A DNA stretch of 64,000 nt from Phocoena phocoena (taxonomy: Eukaryota > Chordata > Mammalia > Artiodactyla > Phocoenidae), in contig NC_089234.1 in the NCBI RefSeq assembly GCF_963924675.1, positions 57,578,909 through 57,642,908 of the forward strand, read 5' to 3'. The translations under genes and the position numbers were made by a program. The notes beneath the pieces are model-generated. The model was not told the origin of the DNA. It saw only the letters and a program-made list of their open reading frames with translations, and ran no database searches. Shown one piece after another: positions 57,601 through 64,000 of the stretch (positions are counted from its first letter, which is position 1; each line of letters starts with the position of its first letter).

Positions 57601-59197
57601 TGGATGAGCACATGAGAACTTCAACAGAGATGGAAACTATAAGAAAGGACAAAAGTCATAGAGCTGAAGCATACAACTGAACTGAAAAAAATACACTAGA
57701 GGGGTTCAACAACAGACTATATGAAGCAAAAGAAAGGACCAGTCAAGTCAAAGACATGGCAGTGGAACTCATCCAATCAGGGAAGCAGAAAGAAAAAAAG
57801 AATGAAAAAAAATGAAGATACCTCAATGGACTAACTGGACAACATCTGCATTATAGTGGTCCTAAAAGGAAAAGAGAAAAAAGAGCAAAAATCTTATTTG
57901 AAGAAATAATGGCAAAAATCTTCCCTGCCTGCTCAGAATGGCCATCATTAAAAAGGCTACAAATAACAAATGCTGGAGAGGGTGTGGAGAAAAGGGAACC
58001 CTCCTACACTACTGGTGGGAATGCAAGTTGGTGCAGCCACTATGGAAAACAGTACAGAGTTTCCTCAGAAAACTAAACATAGAATTACCATATGATCCAG
58101 CAATCCCACTCCTGGGCATATACCTGGACAAAACCATAATTTAAAAAGATACATGCACCCCTATGCTCATACAGCACTATTCACAATAGCCACAATAAGA
58201 CATGGAAACAACCTAAATGTCCATCAACAGAAGAATGGATAAAGAAGAAGTGGTACATATATACAATGGAATACTACTCAGCCTTAAAAAAGAATGAAAT
58301 AATGTCATTTGCAGCAACATGGATGCAACTAGGGATTATCATACTAAGTGAAGTAAGTCAGAAAGAGAAAGACAAATACTATGACAAATACAAAGACAAA
58401 TATATGACAAAGACAAATATATGATACTACTTATATGTGGAATCTAAAATATGTCACAAATGAACCTATCTACAAAAAAGAAACAGACTCACAGATATAG
58501 AGAACAGACTTGTGGTTGCCAAGGGGGAGTGGGGGAAGGAGAGGGATGCACTGGGCATTTGGGGTTGGTAGATGCAAACTATTACATTTAGAATGCATAA
58601 ACACCAAGTCCTACTGTATAGCACAGGGAACTATATCCAATCTCCTGGGATAAACCATAACGGAAAAGAATAATTAAAAAAGAACGTACATATGTGTAAA
58701 ACTGAGTCACTTTTTTGTACAGAAGAGATTGGCACAACATTGTAAATCAACTCGAATTCAATTAAAAATACAAAAAGAAAAAAGAAAACTTCCCTGGCCT
58801 GGGGAAGGAAACAGACGTCCAGATCCAGGAAGCCCAGAGAGTTCCAAAAAACATGAACCCAAAGAGACCCACACCAAGACACATTAAAATTAAAATGTCA
58901 AAAGTTAAAGAAAAAGAGATTATTAAAATCAGCAAGAGAAAAACTTGTTACATGCAAAGGAACCCCCATAAAGCTCTTAGCAAATTTTTCAGCAGAAACT
59001 CTGCAGGCCAGAAGGGAGTGCCATGATATATTCAAAGTGCCAACAGAAAAAAAAACTTCCAACCAAGAATACCCTACCCAGGAAAGTCATCATTCAGAAT
59101 TGAAGAAGAGATAAAGAGTTTTCCAGACAAGCCAAAGCTCAAGGACACCATCACCACTAAAGCGATCTCATAAGAAATGTTAAAGGGACTTCTTTAA
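57600..59197 (+). pseudogene. L1 ORF1, broken and split by a younger L1
   Basis: An ORF1-like start is near 57,600. The N-terminal and coiled-coil text runs to 57,930, then a younger L1 intervenes, and the text resumes at 58,801 with the RNA-binding and C-terminal regions (cagatccaggaagcccagag; cagccagaaggg-like words near 59,000). The inferred stop is at 59,195-59,197. Indels break every frame, so no protein is expected. Confidence 0.75.
57931..58784 (+). mobile_element. L1, 5'-truncated, nested in L1 ORF1
   Basis: It begins in the late ORF2 text (gctcagaatggccatcatta), includes a 68-codon remnant at 57,938-58,144 with [20 protein letters not shown], the Cys-rich end of ORF2, and ends with the older artiodactyl-type 3' UTR and an A-rich tail. 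A duplication aaaa(t)cttccct(g)gcct at 57,915-57,930 and 58,785-58,800, with small differences, marks the insertion. It contains a small local tandem array at 58,368-58,432. Confidence 0.92.
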
Positions 59198-59207
59198 GCT
59201 AAAAAGA

Positions 59208-59563
59208 GGGACTTCCCTGGTGGTGCAGTGGTTGGGAATCCACCTGCCAACGCGGGGGACACGGGTATGAGCCCTGATCTGGGGAGATCTCACATGCTGC
59301 GGAGCAACTAAGCCCATGCACCTCAACTACTGAGTCTGCACTCTAGAGCTCGTGAGCCACAACTACTGCAGCCCACACGCCTAGAGCCTGTGCTCTGCAA
59401 TAAGAGAAGCCACCGCAATGAGAAGCCCACGCACCACAACGAAGAGTAGCCCCCACTCGTCGCAACTTGAGAAAACCCATGTGCAGCGACAAAGACCCAG
59501 CACAACAAGAAATGTAAAACCTAAATAAATAATAGTAAAAAAAAAAAGAAAGAAAGAAATATA
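59208..59563 (+). mobile_element. CHR-type SINE, long class, nested in L1
   Basis: The head gacttccctggtggtgcagt begins near 59,210. The long 3' part has ccactcgtcgcaacttgaga, gacaaagacccagcacaac and an (A)n(GAAA)n tail. A perfect 14-bp duplication ttaagctaaaaaga flanks it at 59,194-59,207 and 59,564-59,577. It sits just after the ORF1 stop of the host L1. Confidence 0.95.
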
Positions 59564-61810
59564 TTAAGCTAAAAAGAAAGGGAGTTAATCAGTAACAACA
59601 TATTAAAAAATACATCTCACTGGAAAGATAAATACAGAGTAAAGGTAGTAGATCAATTACTTATAAATCTAAAATGAAGCTTAAGAGACCAAAGTAGCAA
59701 AAATAACTAATTACAATAATTAGGTAAGGCATAGATAAGATAAAAAATGTAGACTGTGGGGTTAAGAACTAAAATGTAGGAAGGGGGAGTAAAAAGTTGA
59801 GCTTTAGAATGGGATCAAACTTAAGTTGTTATCAACTTAAAATAGACTGTTATAGATATAAGTTGTTACAATACATAAGCCTCACGATAACAACAAAGCA
59901 ACAACCTATAATAAATACACAAAAGACGAAGAGAAAGGAATATAAGCACACTACTAAAGAAAGTCAAACAACAAAGGAAGTGAGCAAGAAAGAAACTACA
60001 AAAACAGCCAGAAAACAATTAACAAAATGCCAATAACTACATACCTATTATTAAGTGTAAATGGACTAAATGCTTCAACCGAAAGAGGATGAATAGTTCT
60101 AAAAAAACAAGAACCATCTATATGCTGCCTACATGAGACTCACTTTAGATATAAGGACACATAGACTAAAAGTGAAACATGGAAAAACCTATCCCATGCA
60201 AATGGAAACCAAAAGAAAGCTGGAGTACCTACACTTCCATCAAACAAAATAAACTTTAAAACAAATACTGTAATAAGAGATAAAGATGGGTGTTACATAA
60301 CAATAAAGGGTACATAATGGTAAAGGGTTCAATCCAACAAGAGGATGTAACATTTGTAAACATTTATGTACCTGACACAGGAGCACCTTAATATATAAAG
60401 CAAATATTAACAGACCTCGAGTGAGAAATAGACAATAATACAATAATAGTAGGAACTTTAATACCCCACTTACATCAATGGATAGATCATCCAGACAGGA
60501 AAATCAGTAAAGAAACATTGGCCTTAAACAACATGTCAGATCAGATGAACTTAAGAGATATATTCAGAACATTCCACCTAAAAACAACAGACTACACATT
60601 CTTCTAAAGTGCACATGGAACATTTTCCAGGATAGGTCATCTATTAGGCAAAAAAAACAAGTCTTAATTAAGTTAGGAGGACTGAAATCACATCAAGCAT
60701 TTTTTCTGACCACAGAGCTACGAAACTAGAAATTAATTACACAAAGAAAACTGGAAAATTCACAAATATGTGGACATTATACAACATGCTACTGAACAAC
60801 TAATAGGTCAAAGAAGAAATCAAAAGAGAAATCAAAAAATACACTGAGACAAACAAAATGGAAATATAACATATCAAAATTTGTGGGAAGCAGCAAAAGG
60901 AGTTCTAAGAGGAAAGTTCATAGTAATAAATGCCTATACCTCAAGAAATAAGAAAAGTCTAAATAAACAACCCCATTTTACACCTCAAAGAACTAGAAAA
61001 AGAAGAATAAAACAAAGCCTCAAGTCAGTAGAAGGAAGAAAAAGTAAAGAGCAGAAATAAATAAAGTAGGGACTAAAATGACAATATGGAATTTCAATGA
61101 AACTAAGAACTGTTTCTTTGATAAGATCAACAAAATTAACAAGCCTTTAGACTCACCAAGAAAAAGTGAGAACTCAAAACTAGAAATTAAAGGGAAGACA
61201 TTACAACTGATATCACACAAATAAAAAGAACCCTAAGAGGCTACTTTGAACAATTACATGCCAACAAATTGAACAGCCTAGAAGAAATGGGTAAATTCCT
61301 AGTAATGTACAACCTACCAAGACTGAACCATGGTGAAATGGAAAATTCAAACAGACTGATTACTAGTAAGGAGACTGAATCAGTAATCAAAAACGTCCCA
61401 ACAAACAAAAGTCCAAGACCAGAGGGCTTCACTGATCAATTCTACCAAACATTCAAAAAATTAATACCAATCCTTCTCAAACTTTTCCAAAAAATTTAAG
61501 GAGGGAACTGTTCCCAACTCATTTTATGAGGCCAGCATTATGCCAAAATCATACCAAAACCAGACAAGGACACCCAAGAAAATTACAAGCCAATATTCCT
61601 GATGAACACAGATGCAAAAATCTGCAACAAAATATTAGTAAACTGAATTCAACAATACATTAAAAAGACTATATACCATGATCATGTAGGACTTATTCCA
61701 GGGATGCAAGGATAACTCAACATCTGCAAATTAACGATATGTCACATTAACAAAATGAAGGATTAAAACCATTTGATCATCTCAATAGATGCAGAAAAAG
61801 CATTTGACAA

Positions 61811-62111
61811 GGGCTTCCCTGGTGAGGCCGTGGTTAAGAATCTGCCTGCCAATGCAGGGGACACAGGTTCGAGCCCTGGTCTGGGAAGATCCCACATGCC
61901 GCAGAGCAACTAAGCCCGTGTGCCACAACTACTGAAGCCTGTGCACCTAGAGCCCATTCTGAGCAACAAGAAAAGCCACCGCAATAAGAAGCCCGGACAC
62001 GGCAATGAAGAGTAGCCCCCGCTTGCCGCATCTAGAGAAAGCCCACATGCGGCACTGAAGACACAACACAGCCAAAAATAAATAAATTAAATAAATAAAT
62101 TTATCTTTTTT
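61811..62111 (+). mobile_element. CHR-type SINE, long class, nested in L1 RT region
   Basis: The head ggcttccctggtgaggccgt is at 61,811, the B-box aggttcgagccctgg near 61,865, and the long 3' part ends in an (AAAT)n tail. A perfect 16-bp duplication aaaaagcatttgacaa at 61,795-61,810 and 62,112-62,127 is flanked by host RT text on both sides. Confidence 0.96.
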
Positions 62112-62671
62112 AAAAAGCATTTGACAAAATTCAACATCCCTTCATGATAAAAACTCTCAACAAGGTGGATATAAAGGGAATGTACCTCAACATACTAAAA
62201 GCCATATACGACAAACCCACAACTAACATCATAATGGTGAAAAGATCAAAGCTTTTCCTCTAAGGTCAGGAACAAGTCAAGGATGCCCACTATTGCCAAT
62301 TTTATTCAACCTAGTTATTAGAAGTTCTAGCCAAAGCAGTTAGGCAAGAAAAAGGAATAAAAGGCGCCCAAACTAGCAAAGAAGCAGTAAAACTGTCACT
62401 ATTTGCAGATGACCTGATACTAGAAAACCCAAAATACTCCACCAAAAAACTGTTACAATTAATAAATGAATGCAGTTAAGTTGCGGGACACAAAAATCAG
62501 TGTACAGAAATGAGTGGCATTTCTAAACACTAATAACAAACTATGAAAATGAAATTAAGAAAACAATCCCATTTACAACTGCATCAAAAATAATAAGGTA
62601 TTCTAGGAATAAATTTAACAAAGGAGGTGAAACACCTATATACCAAAAACTATTAAGACATTAATGAAAGA

Positions 62672-63011
62672 TGGACTTCCCCATGGCACAGTGGTTAAGA
62701 ATCTGCCTGCCAATGCAGCAGACACGGGTTCGATCCCTGGTCCGGGAAGATCCCACATGCCACAGAGCAACTAAGCCCTTGCGCCACAACTACTGAGCCT
62801 GTGCTCTAGAGTCCATGAGCCACAACTACTGAGTCCGTATGCCACAACTTCTGAAGCCCGCACACCTAGAGCCCATGCTCCACAACAAGAGAAGCACCAA
62901 AATGATAAGCACACACACTGCAATGAAGAGTAGCCCCCGCTCGCCGCAACTAGAGAAAGCCCATGCACACAGCAACAAAGACCCAACGCAGCCAAAAAAT
63001 TTTTTAAGAAA
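62672..63011 (+). mobile_element. CHR-type SINE, long class, nested in L1 ORF2
   Basis: The head ggacttccccatggcacagt has lost one tgg unit. The B-box gggttcgatccctgg is intact. The body holds an additional ccacaactactgagt segment and is about 340 bases long. The 17-bp duplication aaga(c/t)attaatgaaaga lies at 62,655-62,671 and 63,012-63,028 with one mismatch. Confidence 0.95.
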
Positions 63012-63599
63012 AAGATATTAATGAAAGAAACTGAAGAAGACAAAAATAAGTGAAGATATTCAATGTTCATAGATTAGCAGAATCAATTTTGTTATAATAG
63101 CCACACTACCCAAAGGAATCTACAGATTCAATGCAATCCTATCAAAATTCCAATGAAATTTTTCACAAAAGATAGAATAATACTAAAATTTGTATAGAAC
63201 CACAGAAGACCCTGAATAGCCAGAGCAATCCTGAGAAAGAACAACAAAGCTGGAGATATCACAGTCCCTGATCTCAAACTATATCACAAGGCAACTGTTA
63301 TATAATTAAACAGTACAGTACTGAAATAAAAACAGATACACAGATCAATGAAACAAAACAGAGAGCCCAGAAATAAACCCACACATATATGGTCAATTTA
63401 TTTACAAATCAACCAAGAATGTACAATGCGGAAAGGACAGTCTCTCCAATAAATGGCACTGGAAAAACTGGATAGCCACATGCAAAAGAATGAAATGGGA
63501 CCACTATCTTACACCATACACAAAAACTAACTCAAAATGGATTAAAGACTTGAACCTAAGACCTGAAGCCATAAAACTCCTAGAAGAAAATATGGGTGG

Positions 63600-63712
63600 T
63601 AGGACCCTCAGGTGTATTTACACACACACGCTTTGCTGACCCTTTCTAAGGCCATGCTCACCACGAGTCTATGAAAGGAGGAAGAACGTTAGCTCTATAT
63701 TCTCCTTTCCAG
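63600..63712. other. unexplained insert in L1 ORF2
   Basis: After aatatgggtggta, the usual L1 text would continue with a short gap to the aggccttgtcgatgattttt segment (about 63,713). Here about 110 bases of unrelated sequence intervene, containing tttacacacacacgctttgc and gagtctatgaaaggaggaag. No A tail, terminal repeat or duplication was seen. It may be templated repair filler or a tiny fragment of unknown origin. Confidence 0.5.
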
Positions 63713-64000
63713 GCCTTGTCGATGATTTTTTGATTATGACGTCAAAAGCAACAAAAGCAAAAATAAACAAGGGGGACTATATCAAACTAAAAACCTTTAG
63801 CACAGAAAAGGAAATCAACAAAATGAAAGGGCAATGCAGTGAATGAGATAAAGTACTTGCAAATCATATCTGATAAGGGGCTCATGTTCAAAATACAGAA
63901 AGAAGTCATACAATGCAATAGCAAAAACACAAATATGATTTTTAAATGGGCAAAATATCTGAGTAGACATTTTTCCAAAGAAGACATACAGATGGACAAG

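Larger units (their letters stand above)
56390..64000 (+). mobile_element. old near-full-length L1, four nested insertions, cut by window end
   Basis: Sense L1M-type element. It has a 5' UTR with repeated units (about 56,390-57,600), ORF1 (about 57,600-59,197, split), an inter-ORF region (59,564-60,026), and ORF2 from 60,027 onward to the window edge. Nested inside are an L1 (57,931-58,784) and three CHR SINEs (59,208-59,563; 61,811-62,111; 62,672-63,011). An unexplained insert lies at about 63,600-63,712. The host text resumes exactly after each nested insert. Its 5' boundary and subfamily are approximate. Confidence 0.85.
60027..64000 (+). pseudogene. L1 ORF2, broken, runs off the window
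   Basis: The start at 60,027 opens with the LSVNGLNAST-like endonuclease N-terminus. Reverse-transcriptase text begins near 61,200; a 76-codon remnant at 61,269-61,499 carries the LEEMGKFL and KNVPTNKSPRPEGF segments. A SINE (61,811-62,111) splits the RT after ATGCAGAAAAAGCATTTGAC-type text. The FADD catalytic motif lies at 62,402-62,413. A second SINE (62,672-63,011) follows. The C-terminal text reaches the right edge at 64,000. Many stops and shifts make it non-functional. Confidence 0.85.

Overview
This is a mammalian nuclear DNA window, almost certainly from a cetacean. The evidence is a set of tRNA-Glu-derived SINEs of the CHR type, which carry the head ttccctggtggcgcagtgg, the B-box ggttcgagccc and a cetacean-style 3' part. 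They come with artiodactyl/cetacean-type L1 elements, and no BovB, Bov-A or primate Alu sequence was noticed. I found no exon, promoter of a host gene or functional RNA gene that I can support. The window reads as intergenic or deep intronic DNA in which transposable elements explain roughly half of the sequence.

Layout: 1-7.2 kb is mostly single-copy sequence with a 26-base G run, one young CHR SINE and a MIR, plus blocks that look like conserved non-coding DNA. 7.2-12.4 kb holds an L2 3' end, three CHR SINEs and two old 5'-truncated L1 copies. 12.8-16.4 kb is a stack of old repeats: an antisense L2 with its reverse-transcriptase region, then an old L1 interrupted by a younger L1 tail and by an MLT1-type LTR. 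16.4-26.4 kb is single-copy DNA with scattered MIR, L2 and MER5 copies, a second antisense L2, an antisense L1 and a small poly(A) retrocopy of an mRNA 3' end.

26,466-33,840 is a full-length but dead L1 flanked by a perfect 12-bp target-site duplication. It landed in the first codons of ORF2 of an older L1 in the opposite orientation and was later hit by a CHR SINE. 36.2-39.5 kb is another old L1. 39.5-47.6 kb is the largest low-repeat stretch and the best candidate for regulatory sequence. 47.6-56.4 kb holds L2, MIR, MER5, a deleted Tigger1-like element, an L1 tail and single-copy DNA. From about 56.4 kb to the end of the window lies an old L1 with repeated 5' UTR units, interrupted by one younger L1 and three CHR SINEs and running off the right edge.

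No set of genes works together here. The protein-coding capacity is limited to inactivated L1 ORFs. I did not find a convincing undescribed system. The strongest leads are the nested insertion history, the promoter units of the 56-kb L1, the retrocopied 3' UTR, the clustered TGACAG sites near 1.6 kb, the G run and a palindrome at 40.85 kb. Family names come from pattern memory and were not checked by RepeatMasker.
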